From: UBA7702 sp040776805
Lineage (GTDB): Bacteria > Bacillota > Dehalobacteriia > UBA7702
Reading direction: 5' to 3'
DNA: 64,000 nucleotides
Assembly: GCA_040776805.1 (NCBI GenBank)
Contig: JAXGZS010000003.1
Location: 1-64,000 of the forward strand
The notes below the pieces were generated by a model, which had not been told where the DNA came from, did no database searches, and worked only from the letters and a program-made list of their open reading frames with translations. A program made the translations under genes and the position numbers. The stretch's first letter is position 1. Each line of letters starts with the position of its first letter. Positions 16,370-25,293 of this stretch are shown here, piece by piece.

Positions 16370-18529
16370 ATGAGTAAAATATTGGTTTTAGCGGAAAAGC
16401 CCTCGGTGGGCCGGGAACTTGCCCGGGTGCTGGGGGCCGATAAAAAAGGAAACGGCTGCTATCGCGGGAGCCGGTATATCGTTACCTGGGCCTTGGGGCA
16501 TCTCGTCAGCTTGGCGCAGCCGGAGCATTACGGAAGTCAATGGAAACAATGGTCTTTCGAAACATTGCCGATGCTGCCCCAGCCCATGGAACTGACGGTG
16601 CTCCCGGAAACCGCAAAACAATACCGTGTCGTAAAAGAATTGCTCCACGATAAGGAGGTCGCCTCGGTGATCATCGCCACCGACGCCGGACGGGAAGGGG
16701 AATTGGTGGCCCGTTGGATTCTCCAAAAAAGCGGCGTAAAGAAGCCGCTTCAGCGGCTTTGGATTTCTTCTCAAACCGACAAAGCCATCAAAGAGGGTTT
16801 TTCCCATTTGAAGAATGGCAAAGAATATGAAAATCTTTTTTATTCCGCCGAAAGCCGCGCCGCAGCCGATTGGTTGGTGGGCCTTAACGTGACCCGCGCC
16901 TTGACCTGCAAGTATAACGCTCAGCTTTCCGCGGGACGGGTGCAAACGCCGACTTTGGCCCTGATTGTGGCCAGAGAAAAGGAAATCAGGGATTTTAAAC
17001 CGCGGGAATTCTGGCGCTTAAAAGCCGACTTAGGCAAATTCACGGTGCGCTGGGACAACGGCAAAGGCAGCGGCGCCATTTACGATCAGAAAACAGCGGA
17101 AGATCTGAAGCGCGCCGTCACGAACGGCGTCTTTACCGTCACCGACGTAGAGGAAACGGCAAAATCCATACCGCCGCCGCTCCTTTATGATCTGACGGAA
17201 CTGCAACGGGACGCCAACAAAGCCTATCATTTTTCGCCCAAACAGACCTTAGATATCATGCAAAGGCTTTATGAAACTCATAAGGTGCTGACGTATCCCA
17301 GAACCGATTCCCGCCATCTCAGCGACGATATCGTGCCGACGCTGCCGGAACGCTTGAAAGCCGTGGCCTTCGCCGAATTCGCCGCCGCCGTCAAAGAGAT
17401 TGGCAAAGAGCGGCGCGCCATCGCCAAAAGCTGCGTTAACAATCAAAAAGTCTCCGACCACCACGCCATCATTCCCACGGAAGAAAGGCCGAATCTGCTG
17501 AAAATGACGGCGGAGGAAAAAAAGATCTATTTTATGGTGGTAAAGCGCTTTTTAGCAGCCTTTTACCCGCCTTATCAGTATAAAACCGTCCGTATCCGAT
17601 GTTCCTGGCAGCAGGAACTGTTCCGCGCCGACGGCAAAACGGAAACCGCCAAGGGCTGGCGTCTCGTCTATGACCTCGACAAAGAGGAAGAAGAGGAAGA
17701 GTATCAGAACCTGCCGGCGATCAAAAAAGACGACCGCTTTGTTTGTAAGAATACGCTGCTAAAAGCCGATCAGACGAAGCCGCCCAGCCGCTATACGGAA
17801 GCAAGCCTGCTGGCGGCCATGGAAAACCCCAGCAAATTGATTGCCGATCAAAAGATGAAGGAATACATCGGCGGCGGCTTGGGCACGCCTGCCACCCGTG
17901 CCGATATTATTGAGAAGCTCTACCGCGCCTTTTATATGGAAAACCGAGATAACGTGATCCATCCCACCTCCAAAGCGATTCAGTTAATGGAACTGGTGCC
18001 CACGGAGCTGAAGGAACCGCTGCTGACCGCCAAATGGGAGCGGGAGCTGGAGGCCATTGCCAAAGGGCAACGTGATAAAAAGAGCTTTATCGGAGAAATT
18101 CGTAGCTACACCCAGGATCTGGTAAAGACCGTCAAAAATAGTGCCGCCGTTTATCATCCTGATAACCTGACCAGGACGCCCTGTCCCCAATGCGGAAAAA
18201 TGATGCTGGAAGTCAACGGCAAACGGGGGAAACTTCTCGTCTGTCAGGATCGGGAGTGCGGCTATAAGAAGAATATTTCCATGAAAACCAATGTTCGCTG
18301 CCCCGAATGTCATAAAGCGATGGATCTTTATGGGGAAGGGGAGAAACGAACGTACATCTGCGCCTGCGGTTTTCGGGAAAAAGCCGATTCCTTCCATAAG
18401 AAACGCGGAGAACAGGGCGGATCCAAACGGGAAGTTCAGAAATACCTCCACGAGCAGCAGCGTCAGCAAGGGGAAGAGGAACTGAGCCCCTTGGCCAAGG
18501 CGCTGCGGGAGGCCATGAAAAACAAATGA
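16370..18529 (+). CDS. topB: DNA topoisomerase III
   Basis: Type IA topoisomerase of 719 residues. TOPRIM domain at the N-terminus (ILVLAEKPSVGRELARVLG, IIATDAGREGEL), active-site tyrosine in VLTYPRTDSRHLSDD, LSAGRVQTPTL, and C-terminal zinc-ribbon-like CPQCGKMM...CQDRECGY and CPECHKAMD. Start at ATG 16370 behind GGAGG. It relaxes negative supercoils and decatenates. The many TopB copies in Bacillota include mobile-element forms, but the neighbours here look chromosomal. Confidence 0.93.
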   Translation: MSKILVLAEKPSVGRELARVLGADKKGNGCYRGSRYIVTWALGHLVSLAQPEHYGSQWKQWSFETLPMLPQPMELTVLPETAKQYRVVKELLHDKEVASVIIATDAGREGELVARWILQKSGVKKPLQRLWISSQTDKAIKEGFSHLKNGKEYENLFYSAESRAAADWLVGLNVTRALTCKYNAQLSAGRVQTPTLALIVAREKEIRDFKPREFWRLKADLGKFTVRWDNGKGSGAIYDQKTAEDLKRAVTNGVFTVTDVEETAKSIPPPLLYDLTELQRDANKAYHFSPKQTLDIMQRLYETHKVLTYPRTDSRHLSDDIVPTLPERLKAVAFAEFAAAVKEIGKERRAIAKSCVNNQKVSDHHAIIPTEERPNLLKMTAEEKKIYFMVVKRFLAAFYPPYQYKTVRIRCSWQQELFRADGKTETAKGWRLVYDLDKEEEEEEYQNLPAIKKDDRFVCKNTLLKADQTKPPSRYTEASLLAAMENPSKLIADQKMKEYIGGGLGTPATRADIIEKLYRAFYMENRDNVIHPTSKAIQLMELVPTELKEPLLTAKWERELEAIAKGQRDKKSFIGEIRSYTQDLVKTVKNSAAVYHPDNLTRTPCPQCGKMMLEVNGKRGKLLVCQDRECGYKKNISMKTNVRCPECHKAMDLYGEGEKRTYICACGFREKADSFHKKRGEQGGSKREVQKYLHEQQRQQGEEELSPLAKALREAMKNK

Positions 18530-18649
18530 GCGCAAAGTGCGCTTTTAAATCCTATCACGGCGCGAGACTGTTGCGCCAAAGCAAAATTTTGCAATTTCCT
18601 TGATTGTATGTTACAATGATAAAAATCCAATAGGGGAGGTTCTTTGTGG

Positions 18650-20023
18650 ATGGATATCAAAAAAGAAAACGTGGCCAAGCCGGTACGGTGGATTGCCTTG
18701 GCGGTTTTTCTGAGCATTTCCTTTACACTGTTTTTCTCCGCGTCCGGCTCTGCCGGAATGATTCCTTTTTCTGTGAAAACAACGAAAGATGAACTGAACA
18801 TCAGAGTCAAGGCAGATACGTTTTCCGATATTCTGACCGTGATTGAAACGGCCGGAACAGCTCTCTACCCTGTGGAAGAAAGCGGCAATTGGTATAAAAT
18901 CCGTTTTGCCAACAATCTTTACGGCTATGTTTTCAAAGCCTATGTGGAGCAAGACGCGGCCTTCCCCACTAAGGTTTCGCTGTTCCCCGGCGCGGCGCTG
19001 CGCACAAGTGGCAACACCGGCGCCCAAGTCCATACCATTTGTTCCACAGGAGCCAAAGTATCGGTGTTGACCTATGATGATACTTGGTATTACGTGACGA
19101 CTTACCGTGGAGAACAGGGCTATATGCTCAAATCCTCGGTATACGAGCCTGCTCCCGCTTATCCCGTCATCGAAGGTCAGGATGTCGAGATTGAGTTAGA
19201 CACCTTGGTGAAGGTGACTTCTGCCACGGCGAACATCCGTTCCGGTCCCAGCACCTCCTATTCGAAAGTGACGACGGTGACCGCCGGTACGATCCTAACG
19301 GTGCTTTCTCAAACAAATGGCAGCGACGGCTACGTATGGTATAAAATCTCCACCTCCGGCGGTACGGAAGGATATATTCGCAGTGATCTGGTAACGGCTT
19401 ACAGCGCCGAAACGGCCCTTGCCGGCAAGGTGGTTGCCATTGATCCGGGACACGGCTGTTATAAAACCGATGACGCCAATACCATGGACAACGGCAATGT
19501 CGGCCCCTCCGGCTTATTGGAAAAGGATGTGAATCTTGCCGTCTCCCTGTATCTCAAGGCCTATTTGCAGGCGTCCGGGGCGACGGTGGTGATGACCCGC
19601 AGCAAAGACGTAGGGGTGATGACTTTAGCAAGTCGGGCTGATACCGCCAATGACGCCAATGCCGATATCTTTATTTCCGTTCACTGTAACGCCTCGACGA
19701 CCGATAGCAAGAAAAATGGCGTTATTACCTATTATTTCGGGGGCAATGCAGCGACACCGGTCAACGCGACACTCCTTGCCAAGCGCAAAGCTTTGGCGGC
19801 GGATGTACAGAACGCCCTTGTGGCAGAGAACGGCGGCGCGAATCTCGGTACCGGCAGCGATGGCTTTACTGTTTTGGTGAAGTCGACGATGCCCTCGGTT
19901 CTGGTGGAGATCGGTTATATCACCAATCCGCAGGAAGAGGCGCTCCTTGCCACCGACACGTATCAGCAGCTCTGCGGCAAAGGCATTTATAAAGGCGTGC
20001 TCAAATACTTTGAAACGAATTAA
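18650..20023 (+). CDS. N-acetylmuramoyl-L-alanine amidase with SH3 repeats
   Basis: A membrane segment or signal (IALAVFLSISFTLFFSASG), then three bacterial SH3-type domains (residues about 45-105, 110-170 and 190-250, e.g. TANIRSGPSTSYSKV), then an Amidase_3 domain with zinc ligands in VAIDPGHG, LLEKDVNLAV and SVHCNA and the catalytic Glu in VLVEIGYITN. It cleaves the bond between muramic acid and the stem peptide outside the membrane. GGGGAGG at 18633 favours ATG 18650 over TTG 18644. Confidence 0.93.
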   Translation: MDIKKENVAKPVRWIALAVFLSISFTLFFSASGSAGMIPFSVKTTKDELNIRVKADTFSDILTVIETAGTALYPVEESGNWYKIRFANNLYGYVFKAYVEQDAAFPTKVSLFPGAALRTSGNTGAQVHTICSTGAKVSVLTYDDTWYYVTTYRGEQGYMLKSSVYEPAPAYPVIEGQDVEIELDTLVKVTSATANIRSGPSTSYSKVTTVTAGTILTVLSQTNGSDGYVWYKISTSGGTEGYIRSDLVTAYSAETALAGKVVAIDPGHGCYKTDDANTMDNGNVGPSGLLEKDVNLAVSLYLKAYLQASGATVVMTRSKDVGVMTLASRADTANDANADIFISVHCNASTTDSKKNGVITYYFGGNAATPVNATLLAKRKALAADVQNALVAENGGANLGTGSDGFTVLVKSTMPSVLVEIGYITNPQEEALLATDTYQQLCGKGIYKGVLKYFETN

Positions 20024-20044
20024 AAATAAATCAATCATACAAAT

Positions 20045-20080
20045 AAACTCCCCGTCATCGAACGGGGAGTTTTCTTTTTT
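20045..20080. terminator. Bidirectional terminator between amidase and glpK
   Basis: AAACTCCCCG pairs with CGGGGAGTTT, with T-rich sequence on the right and A-rich on the left; it serves both convergent genes. Confidence 0.85.
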
Positions 20081-20085
20081 GATTT

Positions 20086-21558
20086 TTATAGTAATTTTCC
20101 GACAGCGTCTTCCCAACCGGCAAGCAGTTGATCCCGCTGGTCTTTTGCCATCTTTGGCGTAAAAACGCTTTCGATCTGCTGGAGTTTCGCGATTTCGGCG
20201 GTACTTTTCCAGTAGCCGCTGCTGAGACCGGCGAGGTAAGCGGCGCCCAAAGCGGTGGTCTCGATGCATTTGGGGCGGTATACCGCTGTTTTTGTGATAT
20301 CTGCCTGAAATTGCATAAGGAAATTGTTGGCGCAAGCGCCGCCGTCCACTTTTAAAGCGCTCAGCTCCGTTTCGGCATCATTGGTCATGGCTTTGAGCAC
20401 GTCATAAGACTGAAAAGCCAGAGATTCCAAAGCGGCCCTGATGATGTGGTTGCGGTTCGCGCCCCGGGAGAGTCCGGTGATGATGCCCCTGGCCTCGGGA
20501 TTCCAGTATGGCGCCCCCAGCCCCACGAAAGCGGGAACAAAGTAAACGCCGTTGGTATGCTCCACGGAATAAGCACAAGCCTCGGTTTCCCCGGCGGTTT
20601 CAATAATTTTCAGTTGATCCCGCAGCCACTGAATGGCCGCGCCGGCAATGAAAACCGAGCCTTCCAAGGCGTAATAGACCTGATCCTGATACCCCCAGGC
20701 GATGGTGGTCAGCAGACCGTTTTTTGAGGTCACCGGTGCGGTACCGGTGTTTAAAAGCATAAAGCAGCCGGTGCCGTAGGTGTTTTTGGCGCTGCCCTTC
20801 GCGAAACAGCCCTGACCGAAGAGGGCGGCCTGTTGGTCGCCGGCGATGCCGCCGATGGGAATGCTGCCGCCAAAAAGCGTGGTTTCTCCGAAAAGTTCAC
20901 TGGAGGGACGTGCTTCGGGGAGCATGGAGCGGGGAATGGCCAAAAGGTCGAGGATTTCCTGATCCCATTGCAAGGTTTCGATGTTAAAGAGCAGGGTACG
21001 GCTGGCGTTGGAATAATCGGTGGCGTGAACTCTGCCCTCTGTCAGCTTCCAGAGCAGCCACGTATCCACCGTGCCGAAAAGCAGTTCGCCTCTTTCGGCT
21101 TTTCCTCTCGCGCCGGGGATATGATCCAAAATCCATTTGATTTTTGTGCCGGAAAAATAAGCGTCGATGCAGAGGCCGGTTTTTTCCCGGATCATCTCGC
21201 TGTAACCTTCGTTGATCAAAGCGGCGCAATCCTCCGCGGTGCGGCGGCACTGCCAGACAATGGCGGGGTTCACCGGTTCGCCGGTGTTTTTATCCCAAAC
21301 GACGGTGGTTTCCCGCTGATTGGTGATGCCGATGGCCGCGATGTTTGCGGCGGTTAAGTCTTTTTGTTGCAGTGCTTCCGCGGCGACGCCGAACTGGGTT
21401 GACCAGATTTCCTGGGCATCCTGTTCCACCCAGCCTGATTTCGGAAAATACTGGGTAAATTCCTTTTGAGCCTTGGCCACGGTGTTGCCCCTTTGGTCAA
21501 AAATGATGCAGCGGGAGCTTGTGGTCCCTTGGTCAAGGGACATAATATACTTTTTCAC
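20086..21558 (-). CDS. glpK: Glycerol kinase
   Basis: 490-residue FGGY kinase that makes sn-glycerol 3-phosphate. Seen: MSLDQGTTSSRCIIFD (phosphate 1 loop), NQRETTVVWDKNTG, GIAGDQQAALFGQGCF, KNTYGTGCFML, and DGGACANNFLMQFQAD near the C-terminus. Length and motifs are normal. No glpF or glpD adjoins it. Confidence 0.96.
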   Translation of the reverse strand: MKKYIMSLDQGTTSSRCIIFDQRGNTVAKAQKEFTQYFPKSGWVEQDAQEIWSTQFGVAAEALQQKDLTAANIAAIGITNQRETTVVWDKNTGEPVNPAIVWQCRRTAEDCAALINEGYSEMIREKTGLCIDAYFSGTKIKWILDHIPGARGKAERGELLFGTVDTWLLWKLTEGRVHATDYSNASRTLLFNIETLQWDQEILDLLAIPRSMLPEARPSSELFGETTLFGGSIPIGGIAGDQQAALFGQGCFAKGSAKNTYGTGCFMLLNTGTAPVTSKNGLLTTIAWGYQDQVYYALEGSVFIAGAAIQWLRDQLKIIETAGETEACAYSVEHTNGVYFVPAFVGLGAPYWNPEARGIITGLSRGANRNHIIRAALESLAFQSYDVLKAMTNDAETELSALKVDGGACANNFLMQFQADITKTAVYRPKCIETTALGAAYLAGLSSGYWKSTAEIAKLQQIESVFTPKMAKDQRDQLLAGWEDAVGKLL

Positions 21559-21630
21559 GAACCGATCCTCCGCTTTTACATGATTTTTTCGCTGTGATGC
21601 ATACTACGGTTGACAAAGGAGGTGTTATGA

Positions 21631-21759
21631 TTGCATACCAACGATTATAAAGTTGCCGAATTGAAGTCCTGTTGCCCGGATCATCTTTGTAAGTGGGAAA
21701 AGGAACTGGCAGCGGACAACGGCAGAGAAATCGTGCTGATTGCTTACGAAAAAAGATAA
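21631..21759 (+). CDS. Small Cys-containing hypothetical protein (42 aa)
   Basis: TTG 21631 follows AAAGGAGGTG at good spacing and opens a 42-codon frame (MHTNDYKVAELKSCCPDHLC ending LIAYEKR) with three cysteines. The ATG inside the same region (21627) opens only seven codons. A strong terminator follows directly at 21782, which supports a real transcription unit. Function unknown. Confidence 0.55.
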   Translation: MHTNDYKVAELKSCCPDHLCKWEKELAADNGREIVLIAYEKR

Positions 21760-21781
21760 CACAAATAAAGTAAGCGATCAA

Positions 21782-21822
21782 AGAAATGACCGGGGGAAAC
21801 ATTTCCCGGTCATTTCTATTTG
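21782..21822. terminator. Strong bidirectional hairpin
   Basis: AGAAATGACCGGG pairs perfectly with CCCGGTCATTTCT. It lies between the 42-aa gene and the convergent DUF2115-like gene. Confidence 0.85.
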
Positions 21823-21828
21823 AAATCA

Positions 21829-22314
21829 TTAGTATTCACACATTTTGGCGGTGCAAAACCGGCAAAGTGAATCTTTGTCGTGAATATGCCGTTGTTTTAC
21901 CGTGCAAAAATAATCTTTCCCTTTTTGATAGACTTTGCCGCCGCCGGGAAGCTGCATTTCCGGGGGATGCAGGGGCAGTTTTGCGATAAACGTCTTATAG
22001 AGACTTAAAATCCGGATAAAATTCTTCAAATCCCCTTGACCGGGAGCGTAGGTATCCATGTAACCGTTGACGCTGTCGATGAAAAGCTGAAAATATGGAT
22101 CGGGAATGTTTTCCCCGTAAAAATTGCCGGCATTTTCTTTTAGCTCAAGCATGGTTTCTAAATTGTAAAGAGTGTTCTTTTCGTTGAGATAAGCTTCGCT
22201 GCCTGCGAGGTATTCTTTGGCTTTCCCTTCATCAACCTGTTTTTTTAGCGTGTCGAAAGACCATTTTGCCGCTTCTTCCTGCAATTGCAGCAATAGCTTT
22301 TTGGAATCCATCAT
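21829..22314 (-). CDS. DUF2115-like hypothetical protein
   Basis: 161 residues, helical, ending in a block with YKTFIAKLPLHPPEM, YFCTVKQRHI and SLCRFCTAKMCEY. The LHP, C-x-V-K and C-x-x-C pattern recalls DUF2115, a family of unknown function best known from methanogens. The assignment rests on memory of the motif and is tentative. The start Met-Met lies just left of an octamer repeat. Confidence 0.55.
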   Translation of the reverse strand: MMDSKKLLLQLQEEAAKWSFDTLKKQVDEGKAKEYLAGSEAYLNEKNTLYNLETMLELKENAGNFYGENIPDPYFQLFIDSVNGYMDTYAPGQGDLKNFIRILSLYKTFIAKLPLHPPEMQLPGGGKVYQKGKDYFCTVKQRHIHDKDSLCRFCTAKMCEY

Positions 22315-22318
22315 CGTC

Positions 22319-22366
22319 CTCTTATGTTCTCATTCTCTCATTCTCTCATGCTCTCATGTTCTTATT
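22319..22366. repeat. Short octamer-like tandem repeat
   Basis: Near repeats of TTCTCTCA/TGCTCTCA (about five units) fill the gap between two minus-strand genes and overlap the 3' end of the upstream one. Confidence 0.6.
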
Positions 22367-23369
22367 CGTTTGGTGAAAAGCTGCCCACCATGGCCAAGAA
22401 ATCATCGATAATCGCCAGCTGTTTGCTTTCTTTTAATTCGATGTTGAGGTGACCGCATATATTGCTGAGCAGCCGGTAAAGCTCCGTGCCGCGGATATTG
22501 ATTTTCCGGGGCAGGCCGTTTTCATTAAAATGCTTGGCAATGAATTCAAAAAAGGCTTCTTCTTCATCGGCCCCTTCCTCGAAAATGCACTGATCGGCGA
22601 TATAACCTTGATCGGCGTCGGCGATGATGCAGAGTTTGGGGAAGAAGGGGATGGGACCCAAACCGCTGCCTACCGGGGAATTCATATAACAATTATCGAT
22701 TTCCAAACATCTGCCGTATTTCTTCAGGCGTTTCAGCCGGGCAATATAAAAATCGTCTTTTACGACGGGAGGTCGTTTTTCTTTCAGACTCTCGTCAAAG
22801 GGGAGGACCGCAACGGTGATTTCACCGTTGTTTTCCACATACCGTATCGTCTCTTTTGCGGGGTCGAAGGGCTGATCCCCGAGGATTCGGTCGGCTTCCA
22901 GAAAGGCCTCTATGCCCATGGTCAGCAGCTTCAGCTGATCACTGTTGATGTACCAGGGTGTGAAGCCCGGTTCATAGACGCGAAAGTAGATGTAGCCCAA
23001 AGCGGATTGGTCGGGAACGAACTGCGCCAACTCCATGGCGGTGAAATCACCGGCGCCGAGCATGTTCTTTTCCCCGAACAAAGCGGAAACGCAGCTTTGG
23101 TTGGCGATGATGGTCTGCATGGAGAGCCCGTCGCCTTCGAATAGGATATTCAGGTATTTTTTGATGTCTTCCTTGTCATGATAGACCGATAGGCCCAAAA
23201 CGTCCTCTTCAAAACCGTGTACCGTAATATAAAAGGGTTCGTTTCGGTTCTCTTTCACGAACGTGAAAATCAACTCTTCGGGATACCTTTGCCAGGGCTG
23301 CCGCTGTCTTAATTTTTCGGCAAGCTGAAATAAGTCTTGCCATTGATCGCCGGTTGGAACTTCAAACAT
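22362..23369 (-). CDS. Hypothetical protein (DUF6930/DUF7309-like)
   Basis: A 335-residue soluble protein. Blocks such as FYITVHGFEEDVLGLSVY, AMELAQFVPDQSALGYIYFR and YRLLSNICGHLNIELKESKQ resemble uncharacterised Bacillota proteins given DUF6930/DUF7309 names; I am not certain of the family. The gene is about 50 bases upstream of the DUF2115-like gene on the same strand, so they may be co-transcribed. Confidence 0.6.
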   Translation of the reverse strand: MFEVPTGDQWQDLFQLAEKLRQRQPWQRYPEELIFTFVKENRNEPFYITVHGFEEDVLGLSVYHDKEDIKKYLNILFEGDGLSMQTIIANQSCVSALFGEKNMLGAGDFTAMELAQFVPDQSALGYIYFRVYEPGFTPWYINSDQLKLLTMGIEAFLEADRILGDQPFDPAKETIRYVENNGEITVAVLPFDESLKEKRPPVVKDDFYIARLKRLKKYGRCLEIDNCYMNSPVGSGLGPIPFFPKLCIIADADQGYIADQCIFEEGADEEEAFFEFIAKHFNENGLPRKINIRGTELYRLLSNICGHLNIELKESKQLAIIDDFLAMVGSFSPNE

Positions 23370-23473
23370 TGTTTTTACCTCATATAATATATATTTTAAA
23401 GCAAAACGGCCGTTTAATCAATAACAAAATATCCCCGAGAGATAAAAAATATTGGGGAAAAGGGAAAAAAGGC

Positions 23474-23502
23474 TTGCAAAGAGCGCCAAAATCTGTTATT
23501 AT
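23474..23502 (+). promoter_or_regulatory. Promoter for rpmB
   Basis: TTGCAA and TATTAT with a 17-base spacer, about 46 bases before the start codon. Confidence 0.65.
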
Positions 23503-23548
23503 ATTTTGGTAGTTGTAATGACAATTTATCAGCAAAGGAGGTGTCGAC

Positions 23549-23737
23549 ATGGCCGTATGTCAGATTTGCGGTAAGGGAACCCGTTCCGGAATGAAGCTTA
23601 GTCACTCTCATATCCGCACCAAAAGAACATGGAAACCGAACCTTCAAAAAGTAAGGGTGATTGTTGATCGCACCCCTCAGCGACTTTATGTGTGCAGCAG
23701 ATGTTTGCGCTCCGGTAAAGTCCAGCGCGCTATTTAA
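23549..23737 (+). CDS. rpmB: 50S ribosomal protein L28
   Basis: 62 residues. The family pattern is clear: CQICGKGTRSGMKLSHSHI, TKRTWKPNLQKVRV, and a C-terminal CSRCLRSGKVQRAI. The four cysteines (CxxC...CxxC) make it a zinc-binding form. AAAGGAGGTG precedes the ATG. Monocistronic between its own promoter and terminator. Confidence 0.97.
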   Translation: MAVCQICGKGTRSGMKLSHSHIRTKRTWKPNLQKVRVIVDRTPQRLYVCSRCLRSGKVQRAI

Positions 23738-23749
23738 GGTGTATATTAC

Positions 23750-23779
23750 AAAAAGCGTTCTTTTGGGGACGCTTTTTTT
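23750..23779 (+). terminator. Terminator after rpmB
   Basis: AAAAAGCGT pairs with ACGCTTTTT, followed by further T. Confidence 0.85.
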
Positions 23780-23824
23780 GTTATACTGAAAATCTAAGAG
23801 AGAAGGTATTTCAGGAGGTCGCTT

Positions 23825-24433
23825 ATGGAAGACTCCCTTAGCAGAAAACTGAGACTGGCCCATGAAAAATACTTGGCGGGATTTTTGGCCGCGAATCCTG
23901 AAAAAATGGCGGAACTGGCCGCCGCGGATTATAAAGACGGCGTGATCACCGTTGCCCATTTCCAGGAGAAGATTGCCGTTGAGGCTGCCACCGGTCGAAT
24001 GACGCCGAAACCGAAACAGTTATTGGAAGAGATCCTGATTTTAAAATATCTCCAGGAAGTCCAGGGGATCGTGGGCCCTGGCAACGATTACATCACTTTT
24101 GTGCAGCTGCCCTTCGGCAGCCACCACCGCAAGGCCTTTCAAAAGGAGGTCAACGAAGCGCTGTCGGAGCGCTTCGGCGCTGATTTCGAAGGGTTTCGGA
24201 TCGCCGCTAAGAAGCTCGGTGGCATTGCGACAAAGGATGGGGAGATCTCTTATATCCTGCCTTTCTTCCCGAAAATCCATGTAAAAGTGATCCTTTGGCA
24301 AGCCGATGAGGAATTTCCGGCGGCGACAAACTTCCTCTTTGACAATAAATGTACCTTTCACATGGATACCGACGGTTTGAACGAACTGGCCAACGCCACC
24401 ACGGCGCGGCTGATCGCGGAGGCATCAAAATGA
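23825..24433 (+). CDS. DUF3786 domain-containing protein
   Basis: 202 residues ending in the DUF3786-like block ILPFFPKIHVKVILWQADEE...ATNFLFDNKC, found in anaerobes, sometimes fused to or near corrinoid/iron-sulfur proteins. Function unknown. AGGAGG precedes the start. Its stop overlaps the following yfbR-like gene by 4 bases (ATGA), so the two are coupled. Confidence 0.75.
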   Translation: MEDSLSRKLRLAHEKYLAGFLAANPEKMAELAAADYKDGVITVAHFQEKIAVEAATGRMTPKPKQLLEEILILKYLQEVQGIVGPGNDYITFVQLPFGSHHRKAFQKEVNEALSERFGADFEGFRIAAKKLGGIATKDGEISYILPFFPKIHVKVILWQADEEFPAATNFLFDNKCTFHMDTDGLNELANATTARLIAEASK

Positions 24434-25005
24434 GCCACTTTTTTGCATACATCAGTAAAATGAAATGGATCAAACGCTGGGGTCTGATGAAGAACACTGC
24501 CGAGGAAAACATCATGGAACACAGCTGGCAGGTGGCGGTAGTCGCCCACAGTCTCGCCGTGATCAAAAATGAACTCTTCTGCGGTAGCGTTGATCCGGAA
24601 CACATCGCCCTGCTGGCGCTTTTTCACGAAACCGGTGAGGTGATCACCGGCGATTTCGCGACCCCGGTAAAATACTTCAATCCCGAAATGAAAAACGCCG
24701 TCCATGAAATGGAACATCTGGCCAAATCCCGGATCCATAAAATGCTTCCCCGGGAGTTACAGTCCTCTTACGAGCCGTTGATTTTCCCCGATGAAAGGGG
24801 AGAGGATTACCGCATCGTCAAAGCGGCGGATCGCATCTGCGCTTATTTGAAATGCGTGGAAGAACTGAAGTGGGGAAACCGTGAGTTTGAAAAGGCAAAA
24901 GCCTCCATTCGCCGGGATATCGAAGCCATTGACCGGGATGAAGTGCGTTATTTCATGACCCATTTCGCCGAGAGTTTTTCCTTAACCTTAGATGAATTAA
25001 ATTGA
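24430..25005 (+). CDS. yfbR: YfbR-like HD-domain 5'-deoxynucleotidase
   Basis: 191 residues opening MSHFFAYISKMKWIKRWGL, the usual YfbR start. HD phosphohydrolase ligands appear in EENIMEHSWQVAVVAHSL and ALFHETGEV..GD, and an aspartate in VKAADRICAYL. It dephosphorylates deoxynucleoside 5'-monophosphates. In the canonical family the second motif is HDxxE; here it is HETGE, a conservative Asp-to-Glu change seen in some members. ATG 24430 is chosen by the overlap with the DUF3786 stop. Confidence 0.85.
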   Translation: MSHFFAYISKMKWIKRWGLMKNTAEENIMEHSWQVAVVAHSLAVIKNELFCGSVDPEHIALLALFHETGEVITGDFATPVKYFNPEMKNAVHEMEHLAKSRIHKMLPRELQSSYEPLIFPDERGEDYRIVKAADRICAYLKCVEELKWGNREFEKAKASIRRDIEAIDRDEVRYFMTHFAESFSLTLDELN

Positions 25006-25103
25006 TAGAGAATTAAATTGATTGGGAATTAAACTGATCAGGGGTTTCGCCTTACCTCTTTTCCTTTGATTTACGGTTTTTTTGAGATTTTTCGTGTTTC
25101 GCA

Positions 25104-25132
25104 TTGACTGCGTGTTTCCGATATGATAGAAT
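25104..25132 (+). promoter_or_regulatory. Promoter for the P-type ATPase transcript
   Basis: TTGACT and TAGAAT with a 17-base spacer, immediately upstream of the riboswitch. Confidence 0.65.
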
Positions 25133-25142
25133 GATTTTATGA

Positions 25143-25269
25143 AAAGGGAGTAGTTTAAAGCGGTGCTGTCAACATCACGGTATTTTTACCTGGCGGCTCC
25201 CACCTTCCACGGTAACAAGACTTTTCGTGACTGTTTGTTGAACGGTTGTCGAAAGGTCTGTTTTTTTTT
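25143..25269 (+). promoter_or_regulatory. yybP-ykoY-type (Mn2+) riboswitch with terminator
   Basis: The aptamer shows hallmark parts of the yybP-ykoY class: GGGAGTAG at 25146, CTGTCAACATCACGG near 25166 and CCTGGCGGCTCCC at 25189. It is followed by an expression-platform hairpin (AGACTTTTCGTGAC with GTTGTCGAAAGGTCT) and nine T. Known members sense Mn2+ and turn on efflux pumps, TerC proteins or P-type ATPases. The gene directly downstream is a P-type ATPase, which fits. Confidence 0.8.
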
Positions 25270-25293
25270 GAAATCAGAGAACGAGGTGCAGAG

